From Rotaria macrura (lineage: Eukaryota > Rotifera > Eurotatoria > Philodinida > Philodinidae): a DNA stretch of 64,000 bases. Shown in pieces: positions 48,279 through 60,570 of this stretch; position 1 is the stretch's first letter; each line of letters starts with the position of its first letter. Location of the stretch: NCBI GenBank assembly GCA_900239685.1, contig OENT01000069.1:124001-188000 (forward strand), written 5' to 3'. The notes below the pieces were generated by a model that saw nothing but the letters and a program-made list of their open reading frames with translations, was not told where the DNA came from and did not search any database. The position numbers were made by a program, and so were the translations under genes.

Positions 48279-50420
48279 ATTATAAACAGTTTCTTTGTAA
48301 GAAATAACATAGCTCGGTAGTATAACACATAATCATAAATAGTAATTAACATCTTTTCCCGAATTCTCATTGCTTGAAACAAGAAAAGAAAGCAACAATT
48401 CGTCACAAAGTTGTGTAGATCAAAATGAAAACTGAGAAAATAAATAGAAATAGTTTGTCTGTTTCTCATAGATAAAAAATAAGAAACAAATATAATGAAA
48501 AATTTCCCATGGTATAGAAATTTAAAACCCGAATTCGATTGCTTCAAAGCGAAAGATCTAATGTCTGATCGACTTTTTCCGCGAGAAGGAGTAAATCTTT
48601 AAAAAATCTTCGGCTTTTTATCAGCCTTTTGAGTAACTTTGATCTGCATAATTGTTTTGCGTAATCACAAAAGAATCAAATAAATTTCTTCTTTTCATAT
48701 CGATCGACGAACCAATATGAAACATTGAATTTCTGACAAACTGTAATAAGAAGAATTCTCTCATGACGAATTTCAATCCGTAGATTTACCTTAAATATAA
48801 TTCATAGAGGAAAACAAATTAATAATTCTATTGGTGCTCTTTGCGTTTCATACGACGCCAGCTATAATTGAAAGCCTATTTTCGTTGATTACTCATGTAA
48901 AAATATCGTTTGACCTCATCGAATTCGAGCATTGATCTTTAAACTTTTTCAACAGAATCCATTATCAAATGATTGGAAAGTTTTCTAGAAGACTTTGCAC
49001 TGGCAAATATCACTGGAAAAGTATGTTTAGTATGCATCTTGATAAAAGATATTACTTTATAGTAAAACGCTTTTGTTATTACACAATTTTATCGTCAACA
49101 TTCATTTATTTTAATGAGCCATTGAAGAATTTGAATCAGATGATAAGTAAGAGGTCGTGTTTTTTCACTGATGAAAAGAGTAAAAATATGTCACAAACCA
49201 TCTCTGGTGTATCTTCTATTTTATTTTTTCAATTAACGAGAGTGTCTGTATTCAACAAGAATAAAAGTAAACATTCAGATAGTGCCCGTTGACCTTATAA
49301 TAAATTTGATGTTCAAAGAAAAGTACTCGGAAGAAAAGCAGAACGTTTTTTTTCCCTAGCTGATATAATGTACTGTCCTTTTAACCTTTCGTACTCAATC
49401 TAACTAAAAAAAATCAAACGCACTTTCTCATACAAGCAACTCATTCGATCTATTCAAACTCTTATTTTTTTAAACGAATTAAATTCTATACGCGTATAAA
49501 CATGCCTAGAAAAATACTCCAACCATTTTTCTTTCTTTACATCGACCCTATTTCTGTTTCATAGTTTTATCTAGTATATTTGCTATGTAGATTGTGAGTA
49601 TGACATAAAAATGCAATCTAAAAATATTTCATAGGAAATAAACGTAAAATCAAAGGTTTACCGAATTTCACTGTGTGATTGTATTTTGATCCAATGAGTA
49701 CGATGGAAATCTTCAATGATCTAGAAGATCCCTTTGATACATGATGTCAATCGGCTTTTTTTGTCTTTCTTCTAACTTAATAGTGAGTTGTTTTTCTGTT
49801 ATCCAATTATATAAAAAATCTTTTCTTTCTTTTTTTTTCTTTCTTTTTTCATTTTGTGACAAAAACAAAACAGATGGCGCTAGTTTTAATAAATGCCAAG
49901 ATTATTTGAACTTTATTGCTTCGATAGTTATTGACGATTCATATGAAGCTACTGCTCCGATATTCACGTATAAATTAAAATTATAAGTAGGATTTGAAAA
50001 TCAATAGGTGTAACACAACATTCTCGTTGATTTGTGTTGCTATAGCGTCATATAGATAATAATCGCCTCATCAATGAAACGGAAGTTCTCATATACGGTC
50101 ACTTCCTTTGCCTATTCTCTATTTGTATCAAAAGAATTTAATCGAAGTATTTATTTAAAAGCCAGACTTAACAATCAAGTCTACTATCATCTGACGAAGA
50201 AAGATTGTTTTCGATGAATTTACTAATAATTAATCCATATTGAGCGCTACATAATATAGTGATGTGTTTAGATTAACACGTTGCTACTTCATTGTTCTGA
50301 TTAGCTTTTGAACAATGTCGTTCAGCTAATCTTCATTCACATAAAACTAGTACACATCTAAAATCTAATCAATATGAAATCATTTATCCGGCACAGATGA
50401 TGTATAGAATCTTAGATATA
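48279..50420. other. AT-rich region without recognised genes
   Basis: A plus-strand frame at 48,969-49,292 (107 codons) and others lack motifs. Nothing further seen. Confidence 0.4.
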
Positions 50421-50684
50421 TTAATCAATGAAAACGACCGTTGTTGAAATAATATTTTTTTCGACATTGGCAAATGTTTGCCATTTTCTCCCGAACATTT
50501 TTTTCTCGACATTTTGTTTTCGTTCTGTTTCCTTTTCTTTATTCTTTCTTTCGGCCAATTTAATGCCGTTCCATTGACAAGTTAGACAGTTGAAAAATGC
50601 ATTACGATTGTTCTTGTTGACGGCATCGGTCAAATGGAACAAATGAGTTATATAAGTAGTGTCTTTTCTAAGAAAAAAATGAAT
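50421..50684 (-). pseudogene. Coding-like fragment abutting the F-box gene
   Basis: Minus-strand frame with a good acceptor (TTTTTTTCTTAG) just inside 50,690, then KDTTYITHLFHLTDAVNKNN and NAFFNCLTCQWNGIKLAERK, followed by a charged Lys/Glu run. It lacks an in-frame upstream Met. The next exon would have to lie at or beyond the divergent F-box gene that starts at 50,703, which suggests a breakpoint here. Family unknown. Confidence 0.3.
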
Positions 50685-50702
50685 AGATAAGCGAAAAAAA
50701 AC

Positions 50703-51098
50703 ATGGAATATTCATGCGTTGGATTAAATGATTTACCTGATGAAATTCTTCTGATTATTTTCAACAAATTGAACAATATTGAAGTACTTTATTCTTTGCA
50801 AGGTGTCAATGAACGACTGAATAAAATTCTACATGATCCAATATTTACGAGTCGTTTGAAATTCTTTAAATCGTCGTCTAATAAACTCATCGACAACGTT
50901 CCTTCTCATATCGTAATTAATCGCTTTTGTTTACAAATTTTACCTGAAATATCTATGAAAATCAAATGGCTTGATCTTGAATTATCATCTATGAAAAACA
51001 TTCTACGGGCTGCCGATTATTCTAGTTTATACGGTCTCGGTTTATATAACGTTAGAAAAAGGACAGCTAGACGTCTTTTTATGGGTAAGGTAATCTGA
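50703..51098 (+). pseudogene. Truncated F-box protein gene, bdelloid-type
   Basis: F-box proteins recruit substrates to SCF ubiquitin ligases. Met at 50703 is followed by CVGLNDLPDEILLIIFNKL and NNIEVLYSLQGVNERLNKIL, a clear F-box at residues 8-50. Then come INRFCLQILPEISMKIKWLD and SSLYGLGLYNV, features of a large bdelloid family. These proteins normally continue for several hundred residues. Here the frame stops at 131 codons, just after a possible donor (FMG followed by GTAAGG), and no continuation is recognisable in the next 1.3 kb. Most likely a 3'-truncated copy; an unrecognised downstream exon is possible. Confidence 0.7.
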
Positions 51099-52009
51099 AT
51101 CGAATTGTTTCAAGTCTAAGTAAATGAAAGATTGATTAAAACTATCACGAATACTTTGTTGACCTTATTAACAAATTTGATAGGATCATTCGATATATTT
51201 AATAACTTTGATTTCTAATTGACATTTGACCACCAATTCGTAATAGGAAACAAGAATCATGTCCACAAATTAATGTAAAGAAAGCAAACAGAAAATACTC
51301 TTAACTATAGTCGCCGTATAACGAACACGTGAAAGACAATAATGTAGCATATGGAAGCTCTAGCATTTCTTCTACAAAAAAGAACTTCAGACTTTTCAAG
51401 TGCGACTCCATATATTCGAATTACAAGAATATACTAAAAATATACCTGGAAAGTCTCTTTCAAATTGAGCATGACTCACGCTGTACATCAGAAACAAATT
51501 TGGAAAGTTTCTTTGAAAGTCCGACTATTGAGAACCAACAGTTCTAATTAATTTATCTTTTTTTGTTGATAACTCTACATCGATACTTCTTGTGTCCTCT
51601 TATGAGAAAGGTCTTGCAGCTAACACTGTAAAGCACTTCCATGCCGTATGTGAAATTTTACAGCTTCTGTATGACTTATCGTGCTTCGAAAATTTAGACT
51701 GATTCTGAACTTTGTTTTAAACAATCAAAGCTAACTTCAAGATGAACTCACTTCTCAGGAGAACATTTGCGGTTGTTGAACTCAATCAAGAAAAACATCT
51801 TTCTCGTTCCCCAGAGAATCGTTCCTACAGTCGGATCCGAGTGGATCTCCGATAGCAACTACATCCAATTTGATGTGAATTTCTATAAAATTGATGAATT
51901 CCTATGAATCCGGGTTGTGGATCGATATTCGGGTCCCTAATATTGCGATCCAAGAATATCTTACTGTTAGATTCGATACAACCTGTCGGAGGGCTTTAAC
52001 CGACCTCTA
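51099..52009. other. Region after the truncated F-box gene
   Basis: No F-box family continuation found. A plus-strand frame at 51,329-51,547 (72 codons) has no motif. Confidence 0.4.
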
Positions 52010-52210
52010 GTGGTGAGACACCAGTGGGTGGCTCCAGGTACCATAGATGCCCATCGCGCTTGAATGTCTCCCGCGACCACGCCGCGATGGTTTTCCAAAA
52101 CTTGATACCGCACTGTGACACCATGAAAACGGAAAGCTACCGCGCTGCTGCCGAACTGCAACTTATTAAGCAAAAATTCTATCGTGGCGCTGTGTAAAAC
52201 ATAGGCCAAA
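52010..52210. repeat. GC-rich repeat, CCGCG-rich family, copy 1
   Basis: A 200-bp GC-rich patch in AT-rich surroundings. It carries CCATAGATGCCCAT, CCACGCCGCGATGG and ACCGCGCTGCTGCCG. Related words (GGACATCTATGCC, CACGCCGCGGTGG, GTGCCGCGCTGC) occur at 55,236-55,385, so this is a dispersed repeat. Confidence 0.5.
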
Positions 52211-52446
52211 CAACGTCCTGGTCCCCAGAATAACCAAATACATAATATAAAATTTGCATGTAATAAAGTGTGAGACAAAGAGGGAATCTATCAAAGCTGC
52301 CGTTAGATTTTAATTATTCAATCAATAATCGAAAAATTTAAGGCCACAAATAATTTGAAGAATATTAATAATTAATATGTTCAATGTAAGATCAAAAGAA
52401 CGATAGAATTTAATCTTCCTATACCTAAAATAGAAAGAAATATCGA

Positions 52447-52454
52447 TAGTCAAG
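52447..52454 (+). repeat. Imperfect target-site duplication, left
   Basis: TAGTCAAG; the right copy at 53539-53546 is TAGTGAAG (seven of eight identical). Confidence 0.5.
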
Positions 52455-53538
52455 TTAGCGGTAGCACATTTACTTTACTTTTTATTTACGTAACTAAAGT
52501 AAAGTAACTACAGTAATTATGTTGTTACTTATAAAAGTAACTACTTTAGTTACGTAGTAAATAGTAACTACAGTAGTTACATAGTTACTATTAACTAAGT
52601 AACTACTAAAATAATACTTTGTAGTAAATACATGAATGAGACATTTATTTATTTAGTTATTTTAATTTCACCCGCCTGAGAGTTTTTTATATATTAATTA
52701 ATGAAGTAATTTACATGGAATTTCGTCAATGTTATTTAACCGACGCAATGATAGAATGAATTAAACTTGATGGTGGGTTTTATCGGAAAATATTTAGAAC
52801 ATACTAGCCAGTCCACTTAAGCCAGGAACGATTGCTGTAAAAGGTGGTCAATTCATGTCGTCTGATTCTGCTCATTTTCATATTTATATGATAGAGGCAA
52901 GTGTTGAATGCATTTTGGTANNNNNNNNNNNNNNNNNNNNNNNNNNNNNNNNNNNNNNNNNNNNNNNNNNNNNNNNTACCAAAATGCATTCAACACTTGC
53001 CTCTATCATATAAATATGAAAATGAGCAGAATCAGACGACATGAATTGACCACATTCTACACCAATCGTTCCTGGCCTTAGTGGACTGGCTAGTATGTTC
53101 TAAATATTTTCCGATAAAATCCACCATCAAGTTTAATTCATTCTATCATTGCATCGGTTAAACAACATTGACGAAATTCCATGTAAATTACTTCATTAAT
53201 CAATACATAAAAAACTCTCAGGCGGGTGAAATTAAAATAACTAAATAAATAAATGTTTCATTCATGTATTTACTACAAAGTATTATTTGTGTAGTTACTT
53301 AGTTAATAGTAACTATGTAACTACTGTAGTTACTATTTACTGGTAACTATGTAACTAAAGTAGTTACCATTTACAAGTAACAACGTAATTACTGTAATTA
53401 TTTTTAGAAGTAACTACCTAACTGTGGTGGTTACTTTTAGAAGTAACTTTCTAACTATGGTAGTTACTTTTACAAGTAACTATGTAACTACAGTAGTTAG
53501 GTAGTTACTAGTAAAGTAAAGGTAAAGTGCCACCCCTA
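52455..53538. mobile_element. hAT-like hairpin element with GTAACTAC arrays, spanning an assembly gap
   Basis: The ends TAGCGGTAGCAC (left) and TAGGGGTGGCAC (right, minus strand) form terminal inverted repeats that run into TTTACTTTAC. Imperfect 8-bp duplications flank them. Arms of several hundred bases are near-perfect reverse complements around 52,921-52,976. Both arms carry many variants of GTAACTACAGTAGTTAC. No transposase is visible; any internal portion may be lost in the gap. Confidence 0.7.
52921..52976. other. Assembly gap of 56 N
   Basis: N run read directly. It sits exactly between TTTTGGTA and TACCAAAA, the mirror point of the palindromic element, so the true loop length is unknown. 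Confidence 0.99.
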
Positions 53539-53546
53539 TAGTGAAG

Positions 53547-54631
53547 GAAGAGTTATTGTTCATAAATGATATCGAATAACATTTACTTTATAGAACGATT
53601 GCTTTTGTACTCTGCTAACCATAACCAGTTAATATATGAAAAAAACACCATTCATTAATTCATTCTTCTCTACTTATCTACAGTCACTATGTCTGTTTTT
53701 TTTCTGTTTTCATGTTATCCACAGTTGATATGCTTTATTTGTTCCTTTTTTTGTCTCTCTTCCAGTTATCTCGCATATAAAAATATCACGGAATACGTTA
53801 AGGTTGAAATACCGAGTAGAAAAGTTGATTGAATACCGGTTTGTGTTACTTTCAGTAATAATTCATTTATTTTGTTTTTGACATATCTGACACTTGGAAT
53901 TTTTTCAGCTAATAAAAACTCTGCACATTCTCTTATCTATAATCACAACTGTGCAAATAGAAGCATCACTAATTTCTATCTAATTGGAGAACTTTTTACC
54001 ATATTTTATTCTTGTCATTATAAAACTTCATAGAAAGGTATTTAGTTTTCAAAAGAATCTAACCTAAACATGACATTATGCGCATAAGAGTCGTACTTGC
54101 TATAAAATTCAATAAAACCTGATGTTAATTGATCATCTTACATCCTCAATAATGAAATTAACAATTTTAATCGTGTTTCCTGGATTCGAGTTTCTGTGCT
54201 AGCAATTTAATGAGGAAAAAGAAAAATCATCTACTTTTTATATGCTGCAACACTAACGTGTTTATTTATTTGCATACGAATTATCTAGAAGTATAATTAG
54301 CTTAAGTCATATGTCACAGTAAATTTTATAACTCAAACAAAGAAATTCCTATAGTCGTAAAACTCGTCAAATACTGGGGCTTAAACAACTCTATAAGAAC
54401 TCATTAATGCAGACGTGATTAGAGGAAACATACCTTGACCTAACATAAACAACGTATAATTGATAAAACCAAGCATATTGTTACATTCGTTGTATGCAAG
54501 TTTACGAAAACAAACTTTGGCGATGTTATTTATAGTGCGCACATAAAGTAAAGTTAAGGAATCCGCAGACTAAGAAATAAGTCAGTATTTATCTGTGAAA
54601 AATCATAACAATCCTAAAATAACTTTATGCT
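53547..54631. other. AT-rich spacer, nothing recognised
   Basis: Few open frames, no motifs and no clear repeats. Confidence 0.4.
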
Positions 54632-55521
54632 CAGGAGAGTGCATCCAATCGGATATGATAGGATCCGACTCACCGAGAAAATCCTATGGGAATCCTGGCT
54701 GTGCACCCACTAAGGGATCCGACGAGAGAAACATATTTTCTTATTTGTGGATGAAGTAGCATTTTATCCCGATAGTAGAGGCCGATCAGATCATACGATC
54801 GGATTCCGATAATAAGATTGCATCGAATCCATGACTAAGGATCTTGATGTCAGATCGAAACCAGGAGTCCGATAGGATTTCGTCGGATAGTAGAAATTCC
54901 AATAGAAACATGATCAGAATCGACAGGAATCCGATCGAATCCAATTGTTGGAATGATTCTCCTGGATCGTTACGTACTATCAACTATGGATATGTATATC
55001 ACGTAAAACGAAATCAAATATGTATCCAGCAACAACTATTAAGTAGCTGTGAAAAACTATCATCATTCAGACGTTCGATAGTAACACTTGTGTTACTGTT
55101 AGATGACGAAATAGACATGGAGCTAATCTGACTGAAAAAACTTCTATTTCATGCAAAATCACATTAGAATAATGATCTTTAGTGCTGCAAATTTCTTTAG
55201 ACAATAATGGGAAAACTTTTTTCAAAACTTTCAACCGGTGCCGCGCTGCACCGCCACGATGAAAATAAATAAACAGCCACTGCCGCACCACCACCGCGAT
55301 AGGATTTACAAAAACTACCACGCCGCGGTGGCGGTAGCGGCAGCGGCAGTGGTTGCGCCTCCATGGACATCTATGCCAGGTACTAAATTGTGTCCAAATA
55401 ATGAAATATGAATTTTTCGTCGGATCCGTTTGCAGCTCCTCAACCCAGAATCCCATCGGATTTTGTCGACTCGTCGGATCTTATAAGATCCGATAGGATT
55501 CAATACGGATTCATTCATCTG
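54632..55521. mobile_element. Degraded element with reiterated GGATCCGA/ATCGGAT words
   Basis: The left end CAGGAGAGTGCATCC and the right end on the minus strand CAGATGAATGAATCC lead into alignable blocks (GATAGGATCCGAC; AAGATCCGACGAG; AAAATCC(T/G)ATGGGA). About 15 CGGAT/ATCCG words lie between. No matching target duplication was found (TTTATGCT and GGTTGAGA). A copy of the GC-rich CCGCG repeat lies inside at 55,236-55,385. Confidence 0.5.
55236..55385. repeat. GC-rich repeat, CCGCG-rich family, copy 2
   Basis: Contains GTGCCGCGCTGCACCGCC on the left and CCGCGGTGGCGGTAGCGGC on the right, so the patch is partly self-complementary. Related to 52,010-52,210. Confidence 0.5.
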
Positions 55522-56005
55522 GGTTGAGAGAAATTCATACATTCCAAGGAAATCGTTGTAAGAGTAACTAACGCTTTTCTTCAACAAACGAATCAAAAGT
55601 TGTTTGCCATTAAGATTAATTTTTATTTTTTTATGGTTGTTTTTCTATCGAGTCAGTGTCCTTCAAGAAAAGATCGTGAACAATCGAGCTGCTTACTGCC
55701 GTCATCCCGTTTTGATTTATCCTCGTTTCATTTTCATTTTTTGTATCACTTGAATCGAAATATTATCTTATACTTGAATGAACAAATAAATTAAGATTTA
55801 ATCCGTCGTCACTTATTGTAATAGTTCAAAGAATTCATTGATGTCGACTAAAAAGAGTTAAAATACCCTCATATCAAAATAAAGAAGGCAATCGAAATTG
55901 ATTGAAGTTGAATTTTACTTTGCCTCTGCAACAATAAAATTTTACTTCTCTAGAATTAAAATTAAAAGAAGAAAGAGCCCAAGTTATGAATAACGGATCA
56001 TTTTT
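55522..56005. other. Spacer, nothing recognised
   Basis: Short frames only. Confidence 0.35.
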
Positions 56006-56262
56006 TCTGGTAAACCACGGTATTTGTCTTTCCTCCGGTAAATACACTGATATGGGAGTCAGTAAACTGACCCGTAAAGCGACGGTAAAGCGGCGGTGTT
56101 TTCCGCATGTTTACCACATGTAAAAGTAAAAAAAAGGATGTCTAAAATAGCTTAATTGATGATTCAAAACACATTTTTTGTCAAAATTTGTAGACAAACA
56201 AGTTAACCGCTTTTTTTAGCGGTAATTGGTCCGGTAAAACCGCGGTTAACCGCCGATTTTCT
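56006..56262. repeat. ACCGCGGTTAACC-word repeat, copy 1
   Basis: Words GGTAAACCACGGTA, GACGGTAAAGCGGCGG and ACCGCGGTTAACCGCC are reiterated. A short hairpin, TTAACCGC...GCGGTAA, sits at 56,203-56,224. Same word family as 63,357-63,728. Confidence 0.55.
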
Positions 56263-56770
56263 TTAGTTTTTATTACATTGTAGGTATAGTTTCATTCCCA
56301 TAAACTACATATCGAACAGTATTTAACAAAATCCTCAATCGTTTAAACCATAACTGAGTACACTTTGAAAAACCTTCGTCGTATCTCGAGAAAAATTGAG
56401 ACATTTTAAGGTTGATTGTATGTGAATCTGGAAACAATATTTTCATTTTCGGAAAGCAATGTGATTAGTTTCTGTACAAGAGAACTATAATAACATTAAT
56501 CTCATGATTCTTCAACCTTTACATAGTCATGTATAACGATTAACTAATTAAATACTTCTTATCTTTCTACTTTCCCCTCCTATCCTGTTGAATAGTTATA
56601 TTGATATATTTCACATTCGCACAGTAAATCCACAAGGTGAATCAAACTTCTATCGGCAGGGATGCGGTTATATTTCATTGGTATTTTTAAGCTTTGCTTT
56701 GCAGTCAACCATATCAGCATATACTATTCTTTCGTTCTGTAAAGCGAACAAACGAACGAACAAACATTTT

Positions 56771-57703
56771 ACAAGTCGATATTCTTGTCTCTACTCTTTC
56801 CAGATTCATTTCTTGCTCAGAAATCTGGGAAGATTCTTGTTCTACCTCTTCAATGCAAGTTTCTTGTCCGATTGACAAGATCTTGTAAATCAGACAAGAA
56901 TCCGGTAGACAGAATCTTGGATGGCTAGGCATGAAATCTCTGATCGGGAAAGAATCTTGCATTTCTTGAAATTCAGGACTAAATCTTTTTATTACAGTCC
57001 ATGGTTATTTTCTTTGGTAAACTGGTCATATTCTTGAATTTTTTTTTCAATCAGTGCGTGCCTATTATAATTAGATTTGTCGTCATCAACCTTATTATTA
57101 GCAAATGGTTTTCACAATTAAAATGAAAATGAAAAACAAATGAGGGCTAAAATGGCATATTTCACAACCTTAGACAAATGAAAAAATTATATTCCCTGAT
57201 ACAAGTAACAATAAAAAAGTGAGAACAAGTGCAAGTAGGAAAATCACAATTTTAATTGAGCAACGGTAGTTTCGAAAAAAGAAAAGTATCTATCGAAATA
57301 TTCAACAATTACTCACTACTTCGACTCTTCTTCCTCATGTTCATCGTTAGAGACATAGAAAGTAGTAAATAAACTAATAAATTTCATCATAACATACTAA
57401 TGTTTACTTATCTTTAATTTAAAAACTACGCGAGAATTATAAAGTTCAATAGTTCGGGCATTTTATCGTCTTAACAATTTAACTTTATGAATAAATGCAT
57501 GATAAACTGACTTTATAGCTATTTATATAGAGCATAAAGAAAAAAAGAATAGTATATCTCTTACAATTCTATTAAGAATCTTTCTATCCATCTTTCAATC
57601 GATAGAAAGAGTCTTGAATGAACTTCCAAGACTAAGGGGAATCTTGACTTATTTCTCAGAAAAAGAGAATTTGGAAAGAATGGAGACAAGAATATCGACT
57701 TGT
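56771..57703. mobile_element. Element with inverted ACAAGTCGATATTC ends and CAAGATTCTTG words
   Basis: ACAAGTCGATATTCTTGTCT at 56771 recurs inverted, ending at 57703; similarity continues to CTTTCC for about 32 bases. Between them CAAGAATC/GATTCTTG words recur, mostly at 56,810-56,990. Flanks AACATTTT and GTTACTAT do not match, so no target duplication is visible. Confidence 0.55.
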
Positions 57704-59239
57704 GTTACTATACTTGTTGCTCAGCCCATAACCCTCCTTTCAGTAGAGGGAACAATACAATCCAATATGGTTGACCGTATTCTATCTGTAATATATGGAA
57801 AAACTATCATATACGGACCGTAAATGGTATCCGTTTTGATCGACCTGGGTTATTAAGAATAAAATTGACAACAAGACAATGCGTCTCTTATGTGAAATTC
57901 AATTTCTTTTGTTTGACTACGACGAGTGACTAATAACTTAATAACTGATCAACATTGATGAAAGACATCAGAAAATCTTCGATATTTTCAAGGAAATACA
58001 TTTTTTGAGATTCTTACACGATAATGTTACTTTTTTTGGGGTATTTTTTGTTCACTTTTTCTTCTTTTGGTCTATTTGATACAACGATGAATATGAACAG
58101 TCCTCAAATTAATCTCATATGATGATCTCTTCTTTGGTCTCCTTTTGAATGCTTTCCTAGAATTCCGAGTTGTAATAATTCATAATTATATTTTTATATG
58201 GAAGAGAATCAAGTATACAAAGAAATACATATATTCTATGACGAAGTCTGAGTTAAAATATATAAACGCTTACATTCTTCCCATGCACGAATTATTTTCA
58301 GAATAATTTGATAGCTACATTACAAGTGTTGCATATAAACAGACTTTGAAAATTTTTCATTAATAACATGCAGTTTGAAAGATTTTGTTGTGTTTTGTTT
58401 TCAAAACATTTTACCGATCAGATTTGTCACAAAATTCAGTTAATAAAAGGTTAATTGCATATCATTAATTACGCTTTGTATGATGAACTTTACAAACCTT
58501 TAATTAAACACTTAGGTAAAATATGCAAATGTCATTTTTATATTTCAACAAATGAACCATGAACAATACGATTGAGATTGTGAAAACATTGATCCCAAAA
58601 TGTATGGATACATCTGACGTAATATAAAATGGACTTTCCAAGTCTGAAATTAATGATGATATTGAACAAGTTAATAGTTAATTAAAAAAACATCAACACT
58701 AAATTGATTTGCACTAATTGAAACAGCATTTTGGTAGTCGAAAAACAGCTGCTGTACAATATAAATAAATACAACATGAAATAAGTTTTGATAGTTGATT
58801 TATTGGAGTTGCTCACTAAATTGTCTTTAGTAAAAAAGAATTATCAAATGAGAACCTGCTTTATTTTCTTCACCTTATTTATAGATAAAGTACGATATGA
58901 AGTATTTGATGTTTATGCAGGTAGAAAGATCAATTCAGTTTATATCTGTCATTGATATCTTGTACCGTTAGGATAGCAAAACAAAGTCTTTATTTAGATG
59001 AAAAAAATCCTTTGATAAAAAATGACTAGATAAAAAGCCAGTAGTGAGATTTTATCTGAAGAAAGAAAAGTGATTACTTGTGGATGTTATCAAACCGAAA
59101 AAAAGAGAGCAACATCAGTAATATCAACAGAAGGGAGAAGCAGAGAGAAAAAATACAAATTGTTGAACTCGAACATAAGAAAAAAACTGATAGGCTCAAA
59201 AATAGTGTTTATTGAATATCATTACTGGGATTTGATGAT
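57704..59239. other. AT-rich region, mostly featureless
   Basis: A small cluster of CCGTAT and TACGGACCGTAA words lies at 57,773-57,832 and belongs with the repeat at 59,830-60,120. A plus-strand frame at 59,070-59,345 overlaps its end and has no motif. Confidence 0.4.
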
Positions 59240-59740
59240 GATGCTTGTAAATCATTCAATTATGAAAAACGTTATTGATAAAGTGATCGATATGGTCCTT
59301 GTTGAGAATCAGAACTGGTTTCAGACGATGCATCGTAATACATAACGCCTGCTTGAAGTTCACTTGCTTGTTCATCTAGACTTTAGATATTGTGCACTCG
59401 ATTGTTCAATAAGTATTGTTGCTTGAGTGCTTGTGTTGCAAAGAGTTTGAGCCGGTGGTGGACGACTATCATTTCAATTCATTGAAGGATAATGTGATGG
59501 TTTCATACGAAAACTATCACTCATCATTGATGAAAAATCAACATGTGCTTGTTGACGACCAGATACTGGAGCAAAGGTTGAGTTTGTATCAGATAAATAA
59601 ACAGAATAGGGTGAGGATACGTGATGCAAATCTTGTGTTCGATTATATAATGAAGGTAAACATGGTAGACCTTCTGATAGATATGATAGCAAAATCTAAA
59701 TCCGAAATCATCATTTCATTTCGATCTGTTGAATGACGTC
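59236..59740 (-). pseudogene. Broken coding relic of an unknown hydrophilic protein tail
   Basis: The minus strand reads GLPCLPSLYNRTQDLHHVSS, then PYSVYLSDTNSTFAPVSGRQ and so on to SHYPSMN and a stop. Coding-like sequence resumes directly after it (NDSRPPPAQTLCNTSTQAT). After a frame change comes LDEQASELQAGVMYYDASSE and a final stop after YRSLYQ. The Ser/Pro/Gln-rich composition and even codon use are those of a disordered protein tail. One stop and one frameshift break it, unless these are assembly errors or unrecognised splice sites. Family unknown. Confidence 0.4.
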
Positions 59741-59829
59741 GAAATTAATTACACAAACTTGATTCTTGCTTTGATGACGATAAATTACCAGAACGATATA
59801 AACGAGCATTCCCAGTTCGTCTATTTCGG

Positions 59830-60120
59830 ACTTCGAATACGCCTATAAACCACCGTAAACGCTCCTCACACAGCCGTAAATCGTCGTATTTCAGCGTTTT
59901 ACATGGTCCTCCAGTATAACGGACGTATATCACCTATCGTATACAGAGAAATACGGTGGGAAATGGAAACCGTTTACGGATTTTGTATACGAGAACCATG
60001 AACGATCGTTTTTCTTTCCCTATTTCATCGTGTTTCCCCGTATACGACAAGGAGATTTATGATCGTAATAATGGACCATGTATTTTGCCGTATTTCTCCG
60101 TATACGGTCGTTAACGACTG
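59830..60120. repeat. CCGTATACGG-word repeat
   Basis: The words CCGTATACG, CCGTATTTC, CCGTAAACG and TATACGAGAA recur more than ten times on both strands within 290 bases. A related cluster lies at 57,773-57,832. If the two are the ends of one element it would be about 2.3 kb and would contain the relic at 59,236-59,740. Confidence 0.55.
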
Positions 60121-60570
60121 TTATTGTTCGACTAGGGTTTGATACTGAAATATGTGTCACTTGTAAGATTCTCTTTGCTGGTGCATTAGTCGAGCATAAA
60201 CCAACGAAAAATTCATTTAAGATAATGTCCAAACTTTCCAAATTTTTGTAACTAGAAGAAACAAATACTTACTGAATAATAGTATATGAGAAAGTGCAAA
60301 TCTCTTTTATATTGTAAATATCTTACCTCAAGGTTTTGTTTTCTTCCTTGACATATTCATCCAATGAAAAAGTTAAATCCTTCAATAATTTTAATGTGTC
60401 CTGAAATTCGCAAAAACAAAATTCTTTTTCTTTTACTGAAGAATATTCTACTTAAAGATGCATTCACGGAAACTTGGTTTTGTCTTGCTTTGATTTTTAA
60501 TCTAACTGACAAGTCATTTATATCGTAATCACACGTATAAAAGTTAAATTGATGACTACCATACGCAAGA
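60121..60570. other. Spacer, nothing recognised
   Basis: Short frames only. Confidence 0.35.

Noticed and set aside
52921..52976. CRISPR or bacterial mobile features around the palindromic repeats
   Set aside because: Repeats are not regularly spaced with unique spacers, and the surrounding genes are eukaryotic and spliced.
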